A stretch of DNA of 64,000 nucleotides, from NCBI GenBank assembly GCA_002437495.1, contig DJQA01000004.1:168362-232361 (forward strand), read 5' to 3'. Made by a program: the position numbers and the translations under genes. Shown here one piece after another: positions 1 to 8,275 of the stretch. The notes under the pieces were generated by a model that was not told the origin of the DNA, made no database searches, and was given only the letters and a program-made list of their open reading frames with translations. Within the stretch, counting starts at the first letter, position 1, and each line of letters opens with the position of its first letter. The DNA is from Prevotellaceae bacterium UBA6398. Lineage in GTDB: Bacteria > Bacteroidota > Bacteroidia > Bacteroidales > Bacteroidaceae.

Positions 1-6
1 TTTCAG

Positions 7-2313
7 ATGAATGTTATCAAGAAAACTGTTTCGCTTCCCGACGGACGGGAAATAAGCATCGAAACAGGAAAATTGGCGAAGCAGGCCGACGGCGCGGTGA
101 TGCTCAGAATGGGCGACACAATGCTCCTCGCAACAGTCTGCGCCGCACAAGACGCAGTGCCCGGTACGGATTTCATGCCATTGCAGTGCGATTATAGGGA
201 ACGCTACTCAGCAGCAGGACGCTTCCCGGGAGGGTTTACAAAACGTGAGGGAAGGCCCTCGGACTATGAGATACTGACGAGCCGCCTCGTTGACCGCGCG
301 CTCCGTCCTCTGTTCCCCTCTGACTATCATGCCGAAGTTTACGTAAACATAATGTTATTCTCAGCCGATGGAGTAGACATTCCCGACGCACTTGCAGGCT
401 TTGCCGCATCGGCTGCACTTGCCTGCTCCGACATTCCCTTTGAAGCCCCGATTTCGGAGGTTCGCGTGGCACGCATAAACGGCGAATACGTGATAGACCC
501 CACATACGAGCAGATGAAGAACGCCGACATGGACATCATGGTGGGAGCAACCGAAGAAAACATCGTGATGGTGGAAGGCGAAATGAACGAAGTTTCCGAG
601 CAAGACCTCATCGGCGCGCTCAAGGCCGCACACGAGGCTATCAAGCCCATGTGCCGCCTGCAAAAGGAGCTGGCAAAGGAACTCGGCACCGACAAAAAGC
701 GTGAATACTGCCACGAAGATAATGACGAGGAGCTGCGCGAGGAGGTGCGCAAAGCCTGCTACGACAAGGCATATCAGATTACTCTTGAAGGAAACCGCGA
801 CAAGCACGCACGCGAAGACGCATTCACGCAAATACGCGAGGACTTCAAGGAAGCATATGCGGCTGCGCACACCGACCTTGGCGAGGACGAGCTCGAAGCA
901 AAGAATGCGCTTATCGACCGCTACTACTACGATGTGGAGCGCGATGCGATGCGCCGCTGCGTTCTTGACGAAAAACGCCGTCTCGATGGTCGCGGATACA
1001 CAGACATACGCCCCATTTGGTGCGAGGTAAGTCCGCTTCCCGCGCCCCACGGCTCGGCAATTTTCACACGCGGAGAAACACAGGCTCTCGCAACATGTAC
1101 ACTCGGCACAAAGCTCGACGAGAAAATGATTGACGAGGTGCTCGACCAGAGCATGCAGCGTTTTCTGCTGCACTACAACTTCCCGCCCTATTCCACAGGC
1201 GAAGCAAAGGCGCAAAGGGGCACAGGCCGCCGCGAAATAGGACATGGACACCTTGCATGGCGCGGTTTGAAAGGCCAGATACCCGATGATTTCCCTTACA
1301 CCGTGCGTGTGGTGAGCGACATACTCGAATCCAACGGCTCGTCTTCGATGGCAACCGTTTGCGCCGGCTGTTTGGCGCTGATGGATGCGGGCGTTCCTTT
1401 GAAGAACCCCGTTTCGGGAATTTCAATGGGTCTCATCAAGAACCCCGGCGAGGAGAAATACGCCGTGCTTAGCGATATTCTCGGCGATGAGGACCACCTT
1501 GGCGACATGGACTTCAAGACCACAGGCACGCCAAACGGTCTCACCGCAACACAGATGGACATAAAATGTGACGGACTTTCATACGAAATACTTGAAAAGG
1601 CACTCATGCAGGCCAAGGACGCACGCGAACATGTGTTGGGCGAAATGCTCAAGGTTCTCGACAAGCCGCGTGCCGACTTCAAGCCGCAGGTTCCGCGCAT
1701 CGAGGCGTTCGACATTCCCAAGGAGTACATCGGCGCTGTGATAGGCCCGGGCGGAAAGATAATCCAGGGAATGCAGGAAGAGACAGGTGCAACCATCACC
1801 ATCGAAGAGACCGATGGCGTGGGCAAGGTTCAAGTTTCGGCCCCCAACAAGGAGAGCATAGACGCTGCGGTTGCGAAAATCCGCGCAATCGTTGCCATTC
1901 CCGAAGTTGGCGAAACCTACGAGGCGAAAGTTGTGAGCATAATGCCCTACGGTTGCTTCGTTGAGTTCATGCCGGGCAAGGAAGGACTGCTGCACATAAG
2001 CGAGCTCGACTGGAAACGCTTCGACAACGTTGAAGACGCAGGCATACACGAGGGCGACAAGATTAGCGTGAAACTTCTCGACATAGACTCAAAGACAGGC
2101 AAGTTCCGTCTTTCCCACCGCGCACTGCTCGAAAAGCCCGAAGGCTACGAAGAGCGTCCGGCACGCCGCCCGCGCCGCGAACCGAGGGGGGAACGCCGCG
2201 ATGGCAACGACCGCCGCGAACGCCACAACGGCCCGCGCCACGAGCACACAGAGCGTTCAGAGCGCAAGGGCAACGAAGGCGCAGAGTCCCGGAACAACGA
2301 CACGCAGGAGTAA
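7..2313 (+). CDS. pnp: Polynucleotide phosphorylase
   Basis: This 768-residue protein is a 3'-5' exoribonuclease that phosphorolyses RNA to nucleoside diphosphates and takes part in mRNA decay. It has the family order: two RNase PH-like domains, then a KH domain near residues 565-625 with the GxxG-type motif IGPGGK, then an S1 domain near 632-706 (YGCFVEFMPGKEGLLHISEL). The last 60 residues form an Arg/Glu/Asn-rich low-complexity tail, an extension common in Bacteroidetes PNPases and probably RNA-binding (inference). The ATG lies 6 bp inside the window edge, so its promoter is not visible. A strong terminator follows 65 bp after the stop. Confidence 0.97.
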   Translation: MNVIKKTVSLPDGREISIETGKLAKQADGAVMLRMGDTMLLATVCAAQDAVPGTDFMPLQCDYRERYSAAGRFPGGFTKREGRPSDYEILTSRLVDRALRPLFPSDYHAEVYVNIMLFSADGVDIPDALAGFAASAALACSDIPFEAPISEVRVARINGEYVIDPTYEQMKNADMDIMVGATEENIVMVEGEMNEVSEQDLIGALKAAHEAIKPMCRLQKELAKELGTDKKREYCHEDNDEELREEVRKACYDKAYQITLEGNRDKHAREDAFTQIREDFKEAYAAAHTDLGEDELEAKNALIDRYYYDVERDAMRRCVLDEKRRLDGRGYTDIRPIWCEVSPLPAPHGSAIFTRGETQALATCTLGTKLDEKMIDEVLDQSMQRFLLHYNFPPYSTGEAKAQRGTGRREIGHGHLAWRGLKGQIPDDFPYTVRVVSDILESNGSSSMATVCAGCLALMDAGVPLKNPVSGISMGLIKNPGEEKYAVLSDILGDEDHLGDMDFKTTGTPNGLTATQMDIKCDGLSYEILEKALMQAKDAREHVLGEMLKVLDKPRADFKPQVPRIEAFDIPKEYIGAVIGPGGKIIQGMQEETGATITIEETDGVGKVQVSAPNKESIDAAVAKIRAIVAIPEVGETYEAKVVSIMPYGCFVEFMPGKEGLLHISELDWKRFDNVEDAGIHEGDKISVKLLDIDSKTGKFRLSHRALLEKPEGYEERPARRPRREPRGERRDGNDRRERHNGPRHEHTERSERKGNEGAESRNNDTQE

Positions 2314-2377
2314 AACCTCCGGCAAACATATAGGCGGGGGCATGGCGAAAGAGCAAAGCCCACGCAAAGTAAGGCAA

Positions 2378-2420
2378 CCGCAGCCTTGGCATTTTCGCCA
2401 AGGCTGCGGCTTTTTGTTTT
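2378..2420 (+). terminator. Intrinsic terminator of pnp
   Basis: A perfect 13-bp stem (CCGCAGCCTTGGC paired with GCCAAGGCTGCGG) closes a 6-nt loop and is followed directly by a T-rich run. It sits 65 bp after the pnp stop codon. Confidence 0.93.
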
Positions 2421-2477
2421 CTGAGTATCCAAGCGACAATAATCCCAAAACAGTTTCCTCACCGGATATAAGAAAAA

Positions 2478-2558
2478 CTACATAGGGCATAGGAAAAACT
2501 ATGTCCTATGTAGAAAAAATTATGTCTGATGTAATTCAAACTACATCAGACCTTTTTT
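2478..2558 (+). repeat. R element copy R1 (81 bp, four 21-bp units)
   Basis: Units 1 and 2 form a hairpin in which all 15 positions pair (one G-U): CTACATAGGGCATAG with CTATGTCCTATGTAG around a GAAAAA loop. Units 3 and 4 form a second hairpin (GTCTGATGTA with TACATCAGAC) ending in C2T6, which looks like an intrinsic terminator. The copy lies between the pnp terminator and the alkD-like promoter, in the direction of transcription. A tail found after many copies follows (GCAAC, a short gap, then GAAAAACAAA). The rest of the 352-bp gap 2314-2665 holds only the pnp terminator and the next promoter. Confidence 0.9.
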
Positions 2559-2614
2559 CGCCCCTTTGCAACACGCAGAAAAACAAATGCGTTTTTCAAG
2601 TGGGGCGAAAGCGT

Positions 2615-2622
2615 TATCTTTG
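2615..2622 (+). promoter_or_regulatory. Bacteroidetes -7 box (TATCTTTG) for the alkD-like gene
   Basis: TATCTTTG matches the TAnnTTTG consensus of the Bacteroidetes housekeeping sigma factor and lies 43 bp upstream of the ATG at 2666. A convincing -33 box was not identified. Confidence 0.6.
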
Positions 2623-2665
2623 CACGGCGCCGCAGTGCGGTATGCAATAAGTTTGTTAAACGAAA

Positions 2666-3418
2666 ATGATTACGGCTTGCGACATAATCGAGACTTTGGC
2701 CGCCATGCGCGATGAGGCGCAGGGGCGCATACTGGCGCGTTTTTTCAAGACGGGCAAGGGAGAATATGGCGAGGGCGACAGGTTTCTCGGAATAAGGGTG
2801 CCGCAGGTGCGTGCCGTGGCAAAAGAGGCGCGGGGACGTGTGGGGCTTTGCGAAATCGAAAAGCTCCTGCGCTCGGATTGGCACGAGGTGAGGCTTTGCG
2901 CCTTACTGCTGCTCGTGGAGGAGATGAAACGCGCCCTGCCGTCGCGCCGCAACAGTGCCGGCGATGCAGCACGCAGAACGGAAATAGTGCGCTTTTACAT
3001 TGCCCATGCCTGCCGTGCCAACAACTGGGACTTGGTTGACCTTTCGTGCGTGCACACACTGGGGGCATGGTTGCTTTGCCCGCAAGAAAATGGCACGATG
3101 CCGTCGCGCACTATTCTTGACAACTTTGCCGCAAGCGATAGCTTGTGGAAACAGCGAATGGCTATTGTTTCAACGCTGGCACTTATAAGGGAAAAACAAT
3201 ACGCCGACACTCTGCGGATTGCCACAAGTTTGCTGGGTCATACCCACGATTTAATTCACAAGGCAGTGGGGTGGATGCTGCGCGAGGTAGGAAAGAGGAA
3301 TATAGACGTTTTGCGCGGATATTTGGAGGCTCACAGCCGTGAAATGCCACGAACCACGCTGAGATACGCCATAGAAAGGATGAATGCCGACGAAAGGCGC
3401 AGGTGGCTGGAGCGTTAG
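2666..3418 (+). CDS. DNA alkylation repair protein, AlkD-like
   Basis: This 250-residue protein resembles the AlkD family of HEAT-like repeat proteins, which excise alkylated bases and bind DNA in a concave helical groove. It is predicted to be all-helical, with family-like segments GIRVPQVRAVAKEA, WHEVRLCALLLLVE, NNWDLVDLSC, WKQRMAIVS and HDLIHKAVGWMLREVG. The WDLVD segment corresponds to the conserved Trp/Asp region of the family. Before the IS insertion its stop was only 10 bp from the ATG of the Y-family polymerase gene, so the two were almost certainly one repair operon. Activity is inferred from the family. Confidence 0.88.
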   Translation: MITACDIIETLAAMRDEAQGRILARFFKTGKGEYGEGDRFLGIRVPQVRAVAKEARGRVGLCEIEKLLRSDWHEVRLCALLLLVEEMKRALPSRRNSAGDAARRTEIVRFYIAHACRANNWDLVDLSCVHTLGAWLLCPQENGTMPSRTILDNFAASDSLWKQRMAIVSTLALIREKQYADTLRIATSLLGHTHDLIHKAVGWMLREVGKRNIDVLRGYLEAHSREMPRTTLRYAIERMNADERRRWLER

Positions 3419-3420
3419 AA

Positions 3421-3428
3421 TTAAAAAT
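3421..3428 (+). repeat. Left copy of the 8-bp target site duplication (TTAAAAAT)
   Basis: TTAAAAAT directly precedes the left inverted repeat of the insertion sequence and is repeated exactly at 4518-4525, directly after the right inverted repeat. Eight base pairs is the duplication length expected for IS1595-family elements. Confidence 0.92.
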
Positions 3429-4517
3429 AATGAATGTCCGCATGTTCCCAAATTAGCCAAGTTTAAACAGTCAGTTTGTCTCCAAGGCATGCTTTGGAAC
3501 GTTTTATGCAGTGATAAGAAATAGAATAAAAACATATAGAGTCATGAACCTTCTTGATTTTTACCGTCAATATCCAGACGAGGCATCGTGCGAGTCGGCG
3601 TTGCGTCAATTCCGTGAACGCCACGGTTTGTTCTGTAGCCAATGTGGCGGTTTGCGCCTTAGCTGGAATCCGAGCCACAAGTCCTGGACGTGCAAGGATT
3701 GCGGACATGAGATGCAGCTTCGTTCTGGTACGGTCATGCAAGGCAGCCATCTGCCGGTGCTTGACTGGTTTGCTTGTATGTTCCTCCTGACTGCGACCAA
3801 GCGCGCCATATCGGCCAAGGAGATACAGCGTCAGCTTGGGCGCAAGCGTTACCAGCCGGTATGGGAAATGGCTCACAAGCTGCGTGACGTGATGGGCAGG
3901 CGTGACAGCCTCTACCGCCTCAAAGGCGGACTGGAGGTGGACGAGGGCTTCTTCTCCACCGAAACGCCTGAGGATCAGAAGGACTGTCCGCTGAAGCGTG
4001 GCCGTGGAAGCCAGCGCAAGACTTCCGTCATCGTCATGGCGGAAAGCAGCCGGCCAAAGACTGCCACGGTCAAGAAGTACAGTACGTCCAAGGCTGTCGG
4101 GCATATAAAGATGCAAGTCATCGATGATTTCAAGGCTTCCACACTTATCGGAAAAATCAGCCAGGGGACTGACGGTAACGCCTCGGTGACCACGGATGGG
4201 TACAGTAGCTATGCCTCCATGGAAAAGGACGGAGCGGCTGCCTCCCACCAGACAGTGGTCATGAATGACAAAAAGGATGTGGGGAAAGTCCTGCCTTGGG
4301 TACATATTGCCATAAGCAACGCCAAAAGGAGCATACTTGACACCTACCATGACATAAAAGCCGAGTTCCTCCAGCTGTATCTTAACGAGTTCTGCTACAA
4401 GTTCAACCGAAGGTATTTCGGTTTCAGCCTCTTTGACAGGCTCGAACTTTGCGCATGTACGTATAGGGCTGGGTTTAAACATAGAATCTATTGATTGGCA
4501 ACATGCGGACATTCATT
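3429..4517 (+). mobile_element. IS1595-family insertion sequence (1089 bp), apparently complete
   Basis: The ends are inverted repeats: the left begins AATGAATGTCCGCATGTT and the right is its reverse complement, with one mismatch over about 23 bp. Matching TTAAAAAT duplications flank both ends. One transposase fills the interior. The element landed in the 10-bp spacer between the alkD-like gene and the Y-family polymerase gene, so its right end sits 8 bp (one TSD) before the polymerase ATG. Intact ends, an exact duplication and an undamaged transposase point to a recent insertion. Confidence 0.95.
3544..4494 (+). CDS. IS1595-family (ISXO2-like) transposase
   Basis: This 316-residue transposase has an N-terminal zinc ribbon (CSQCGGLRLSW then TCKDCGHEM: two CxxC pairs), followed by the ISXO2-like DDE/DDN-type catalytic domain. 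Visible acidic candidates are D and E in LEVDEGFFS, D in VTTDGYSSY, and the late N/E region HIAISNAKRSILDTYH. Reading could begin at 3511, but the ATG at 3544 (MNLLDFYRQYPDE) fits the usual start of this family. No frameshift or internal stop is present, so the enzyme may be active. It occupies nearly the whole element. Confidence 0.93.
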   Translation: MNLLDFYRQYPDEASCESALRQFRERHGLFCSQCGGLRLSWNPSHKSWTCKDCGHEMQLRSGTVMQGSHLPVLDWFACMFLLTATKRAISAKEIQRQLGRKRYQPVWEMAHKLRDVMGRRDSLYRLKGGLEVDEGFFSTETPEDQKDCPLKRGRGSQRKTSVIVMAESSRPKTATVKKYSTSKAVGHIKMQVIDDFKASTLIGKISQGTDGNASVTTDGYSSYASMEKDGAAASHQTVVMNDKKDVGKVLPWVHIAISNAKRSILDTYHDIKAEFLQLYLNEFCYKFNRRYFGFSLFDRLELCACTYRAGFKHRIY

Positions 4518-4525
4518 TTAAAAAT
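4518..4525 (+). repeat. Right copy of the 8-bp target site duplication (TTAAAAAT)
   Basis: An exact copy of 3421-3428. It ends at the base immediately before the ATG of the Y-family polymerase gene. Confidence 0.92.
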
Positions 4526-6043
4526 ATGAATGCAGGGCTGCAAAGGGTGTATATAGCCATTGATTTGAAGTCGTTTTTCGCTTCGGTGGAGTGTGTGGAG
4601 AGAAACCTTAATCCGCTCACCACTAATCTTGTGGTTGCCGACTTGGGGCGCACGGAAAAGACCATCTGTCTTGCAGTGTCGCCATCGCTCAAGGCTTATG
4701 GCATAGGCGGGCGGGCAAGACTGTTCGAGGTGGTGAGACGTGTGAGGGCGGTGAACTGCGAGCGCATGTTTGGCAACGGCGGGCGGCACTTTGTGGGAAA
4801 GTCGTATGACGACACGGAGCTGAAAACCAACCCCGAGCTGGAACTTGACTATATAGTAGCCCCGCCGCGAATGCGGCGTTACATGGAATGCAGCGCAAAG
4901 GTGCGTTCTGTATACTTGAAATACGTAGCTCCCGAGGACATGCACGTTTATTCGATTGATGAGGTTTTTATAGATGCCACGGCTTATTTGCGCACATACG
5001 GCATGACGGCGCGCGAGCTTGCAATGACCATGGTGCGCGATGTGCTTGCAACCACCGGCATAACTGCCACGGCAGGGATTGGTACGAACCTATATCTTTG
5101 CAAAGTGGCCATGGACATTGTGGCAAAGCACATGCCTGCCGACAAGGATGGCGTGCGCATTGCCGAACTTGACGAGATGAGTTACAGGCGCACGCTGTGG
5201 GACCACAGACCTATCACCGATTTTTGGCGCGTTGGAAAGGGAACCGCCCAAAAGCTCGAAATGTATGGCATATTCACAATGGGCGATGTGGCTTTGCAAT
5301 CGCAGAGGAACGAGGAACTGCTTTACAGGCTTTTCGGTGTAGGCGCCGAGCTGCTTATCGACCATGCCTGGGGTTGGGAGCCGTGTACGATAGAAGCCAT
5401 AAAGGCCTACAAGCCCGAGACCAATTCCATGAGCAGGGGGCAGGTGCTGAAATGCCCCTACACTTTCAAAAAAGCCAGAGTTGTGGCAAGAGAAATGGCG
5501 CAGGGAATAGCGCTCGAACTGCTCGACAAACGTTTGGTTACAAACCAGATTGTGCTTACGGTAGACTATGATACCGAGAGTTTTACGAATGCCTCACAAG
5601 CGGCAAGATACTGTAAAATCGTTTCGTTCGACCGTTATGGGCGCAAAGTGCCCAAACCCGCACACGGAACGGAGAGGCCGGAGTGTTACACGTCATCGGC
5701 AAGACTCATAACCGAAGCGGTTGCAAAACTGTTTGACCGCATTGTAAATCCGGCTTTCCTTGTAAGGCGCATTAACATCACGGCGGGGCGTGTGGTGAAC
5801 GAGAACTGTAGAGAGGCCAAAAAGGAGAAGCCGCTGGAGCTTGACCTTTTTACCGATTATGATGCCGTGGTTGCGGAAAGGGAAAAAGAGAAAGCCGCCC
5901 TTGAAAAGGAAAGAAGAGTGCAGGAGGCTGTGCTGCGCATAAGGAAAGCATACGGCAATAACGCGCTGCTTAAGGGACTTGATTTCGACGAGGGGGCTAC
6001 GGCAATAGAGCGGAACGCGCAGATAGGGGGACACAAGGCATGA
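4526..6043 (+). CDS. Y-family DNA polymerase (UmuC/DinB-like)
   Basis: This 505-residue polymerase is predicted to carry out translesion synthesis. The first metal-binding Asp is in YIAIDLKSFFASVE, and the second acidic pair is D145-E146 in YSIDEVFIDA. Palm, fingers, thumb and little-finger regions follow, with a C-terminal charged coiled stretch (EREKEKAALEKERRVQE). It belongs to the longer UmuC-like group that is usually paired with a YolD-like protein, and that partner is next door with a 4-nt overlap. I chose the ATG at 4526 because homology starts there. The frame stays open back to 4433 inside the IS, which could give a 31-residue N-terminal extension if transcription begins in the element. 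Confidence 0.93.
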   Translation: MNAGLQRVYIAIDLKSFFASVECVERNLNPLTTNLVVADLGRTEKTICLAVSPSLKAYGIGGRARLFEVVRRVRAVNCERMFGNGGRHFVGKSYDDTELKTNPELELDYIVAPPRMRRYMECSAKVRSVYLKYVAPEDMHVYSIDEVFIDATAYLRTYGMTARELAMTMVRDVLATTGITATAGIGTNLYLCKVAMDIVAKHMPADKDGVRIAELDEMSYRRTLWDHRPITDFWRVGKGTAQKLEMYGIFTMGDVALQSQRNEELLYRLFGVGAELLIDHAWGWEPCTIEAIKAYKPETNSMSRGQVLKCPYTFKKARVVAREMAQGIALELLDKRLVTNQIVLTVDYDTESFTNASQAARYCKIVSFDRYGRKVPKPAHGTERPECYTSSARLITEAVAKLFDRIVNPAFLVRRINITAGRVVNENCREAKKEKPLELDLFTDYDAVVAEREKEKAALEKERRVQEAVLRIRKAYGNNALLKGLDFDEGATAIERNAQIGGHKA

Positions 6044-6234
6044 GTGGCAAGTATGACGAAATAATCAACCTTCCGCACCATGTGTCGGCAAAGCACCCGC
6101 CGATGCCTATGCAGGGACGTGCGGCGCAGTTCGGCTCGTTTACACCGCTTAAAGGACAAAAAGAGGCGGCGGACGACACAGGGAAAACCGCCGATTCGGA
6201 CGAGTGTGGCGAAGAACCCGAAGAGGAATTCTGA
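6040..6234 (+). CDS. YolD-like protein
   Basis: This small 64-residue protein opens with the YolD-like signature (MSGKYDEIINLPHHVSAKHP, then RAAQFGSFTPLKG). It ends in an acidic tail (DECGEEPEEEF). YolD-like proteins are encoded beside Y-family polymerases in Firmicutes and Bacteroidetes and are thought to act as UmuD-like partners, although their mechanism is not well defined. The ATGA overlap with the polymerase gene suggests translational coupling. Confidence 0.9.
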   Translation: MSGKYDEIINLPHHVSAKHPPMPMQGRAAQFGSFTPLKGQKEAADDTGKTADSDECGEEPEEEF

Positions 6235-6294
6235 CGTTGGTATGTTGCGCAGTTATGCGTTAGCATAATTGCAAATACTCGAACACCGCAAAAA

Positions 6295-6351
6295 CTGCAT
6301 GGTACATAAGAAAAACCATGTCCTATGTAGAAAAAATTTCTTCAGACATAG
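6295..6351 (+). repeat. R element copy R2 (shortened, about three units)
   Basis: This degenerate copy between the convergent yolD-like and cardiolipin synthase genes has unit 1 (CTGCATGGTACATAA) and a canonical unit 2 (CCATGTCCTATGTAG plus A-tract). A single merged remnant of units 3 and 4 (TTCAGACATAG) follows, so one unit has been lost. The tail (CCTTGCAAT, then GTGAAACATAA) is recognisable. The rest of the 292-bp gap 6235-6526 shows nothing else. Confidence 0.75.
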
Positions 6352-6526
6352 TTTTGGCTCCTTGCAATATGCCGTGAAACATAATATTGAAGTAAAATTT
6401 TGAAACAACGGTGATTGGCTGTAATACAAGGGGTTGCATAAAACGCCGCGTTTCCGGGTGCAACGGGTTGCTGTTGGCTCTTAAACGGTGCTTTTGCTGT
6501 TGCTTTTTGTTTAGTATTTGGAATGG

Positions 6527-7954
6527 TTACAACAGCGGCGACACTATCCTTACGAAGCTTTCTGCGGTTTTCTGAATTCTACTGCGCTTTTTCCAACGCC
6601 TCCAGCTTATGAACTCACACGACTGCAGGTCGTTCTCGAAAATGTTTTTAAGAGTGGAGGCTAATTTTTCGTCATAAATAAATGCGTTGGCCTCGAAGTT
6701 GTCCTCGAAGCTGCGAAAGTCGGTGTTGGTTGAGCCTACGGTGCACAGTGTGTCATCGCAAACGAAATATTTCGAGTGAAGAAATCCCGGACCGTAGGCG
6801 TAAACCTTTGCTCCGGCTTTCAGCACATCGCCGTAGTATGATTCGTTGGCGGTCTTAATCCAAAAATGCTCCGACTTTGCCGGAACCATAATTCTGACGT
6901 CTATTCCCGAGCTTGCCGCCACCTGTATGGCGTTGAGCACTTGCTCCGTGGGCATGAGATAGGGCGTGGTTAGGTAGAAATATTTCTTGGCGTTCATTAT
7001 GGCCCATACAAATCCGTCCATAATGTAAGGCAGCTCCGATGCGGGGGATGCCGTAACTATTTGCAGGCTTCCCGCATTTTCATCGCCGCTTCCCGCTTTG
7101 GGATACAGGCCTTGGGGGTTGAGCATGTCATTGCAGTTGTAAAACCAGTCGGCCACAAAAGTTTGTTGCAGTCCGTAAACGGCGTTGCCTGTAAGCCTTA
7201 GGTGCAGGTCTTTCCATCCCTCACCGCTTTTGCCGTAAAGGTATCTCAAAGCTATGTTCATTCCGCCTATATAGCCAACGCTGCCGTCTATAACGGCTAT
7301 TTTACGGTGATTACGGTAGTTCACTCGGCGTGTGAGGCGGGCGAACCTTACCGGCATGAAGCTTCTTACTTCTATTCCCGCTTCGCACAGGTTGTTGTAG
7401 AATTTGTTTTTTACCGACCAGCAGCCCACATCATCGTAAAGGAGTCTTACTTTTACCCCGCGCCTCACGGCGTCTTTCAGGAAATCGGCAACGAGCCTTC
7501 CGAGCGCATCGCCCTCGAAGATGAAATACTCAAGGTTTATGTGGTGCTTGGCGGCGGATATGTCTCTGAGCAGCGACAGCATTTTTTCTTTGCCGCTTTG
7601 GAAAATCGCTACATGGCCAAGATAGAACGGTGGGGCATAGTTTCGCCTAAGAAAGAAATTGGCAAGCGGTTTGTAGGCTTGCGGCACTTGGGCTTTGTCG
7701 TGGGGCAGGTAGCTTGCCAGGAGCTTGCGCTTCATTTGGTTTATTTCCCTGCGCTGCAAACGGCGCTCCTTGCGTATGTCCTGCCCAAAGAAATAGAACA
7801 GCAGTATTCCCGCCACCGGGAGGGCTATAAGCACCAATGTCCAGGCCATGGTCTTTACCGGCTGGCGCTTTTCGAGAATTACCACAACGATTGTGGCTGC
7901 CACAACCATAAAGTATAGCAGCGTTATAACCCTGAAAATAATGTAGGCTGTCAT
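6527..7954 (-). CDS. cls: Cardiolipin synthase (phospholipase D family)
   Basis: This 475-residue membrane enzyme is predicted to condense two phosphatidylglycerols into cardiolipin. Two N-terminal transmembrane segments (about residues 5-27 and 38-56) precede two phospholipase D catalytic motifs: HRKIAVID with His at 216 and HSKYFVCDD with His at 393. Each is followed by the usual GS/GSTN stretch (GGMNIA; GSTNTDFRSFEDNFE). Length and layout match bacterial cardiolipin synthases. It is transcribed alone, with a -7 box 18 bp upstream. Confidence 0.94.
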   Translation of the reverse strand: MTAYIIFRVITLLYFMVVAATIVVVILEKRQPVKTMAWTLVLIALPVAGILLFYFFGQDIRKERRLQRREINQMKRKLLASYLPHDKAQVPQAYKPLANFFLRRNYAPPFYLGHVAIFQSGKEKMLSLLRDISAAKHHINLEYFIFEGDALGRLVADFLKDAVRRGVKVRLLYDDVGCWSVKNKFYNNLCEAGIEVRSFMPVRFARLTRRVNYRNHRKIAVIDGSVGYIGGMNIALRYLYGKSGEGWKDLHLRLTGNAVYGLQQTFVADWFYNCNDMLNPQGLYPKAGSGDENAGSLQIVTASPASELPYIMDGFVWAIMNAKKYFYLTTPYLMPTEQVLNAIQVAASSGIDVRIMVPAKSEHFWIKTANESYYGDVLKAGAKVYAYGPGFLHSKYFVCDDTLCTVGSTNTDFRSFEDNFEANAFIYDEKLASTLKNIFENDLQSCEFISWRRWKKRSRIQKTAESFVRIVSPLL

Positions 7955-7971
7955 TGTGCTTGCTTGTTTTG

Positions 7972-7979
7972 CAAAGATA
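7972..7979 (-). promoter_or_regulatory. Bacteroidetes -7 box (TATCTTTG) for cls
   Basis: Read on the minus strand, TATCTTTG matches TAnnTTTG. It lies 18 bp before the cls start, which implies a very short leader. The 321-bp gap 7955-8275 holds only this box and the terminator at its right end. Confidence 0.6.
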
Positions 7980-8210
7980 TGAAAAAAGTGATAATTTGCC
8001 GTGTCTGAAAAATGCCGGCGGTTTCACAACTGCCGGCATCTCGTCTTCAAAAAAAATTGCTATGAAAGGAAGTTTAAATTCCAAATACTTGCAGCCTGCA
8101 TTTTGTTTTCATGATTTAGTTATTGGCTTTTGTTGCGGGCTGCAATGCAAATATAGGCAATAAAATCTTTTTCAGATGCAAAAATTGTAAAAAATGCCGC
8201 CCTTTCATGA

Positions 8211-8255
8211 GAAAAAAGAAAATTGCAGCGAGAAACATACGCTTCCCGCTGCAAT
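8211..8255 (-). terminator. Intrinsic terminator of the outer-membrane barrel gene
   Basis: On the minus strand a 9-bp stem (ATTGCAGCG with CGCTGCAAT) around a 16-nt loop is followed by a T-rich run (TTTTCTTTTTT). It begins about 20 bp after the stop codon at 8276. Confidence 0.8.
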
Positions 8256-8275
8256 CAAAATTATTTATATGTTGA

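Noticed and set aside
361..1251. 296-codon open frame opposite pnp
   Set aside because: It lies wholly inside the conserved pnp gene and shows no family feature.
7202..7918. 238-codon open frame opposite cls
   Set aside because: It is antisense to the catalytic part of cls, with no recognisable domain.
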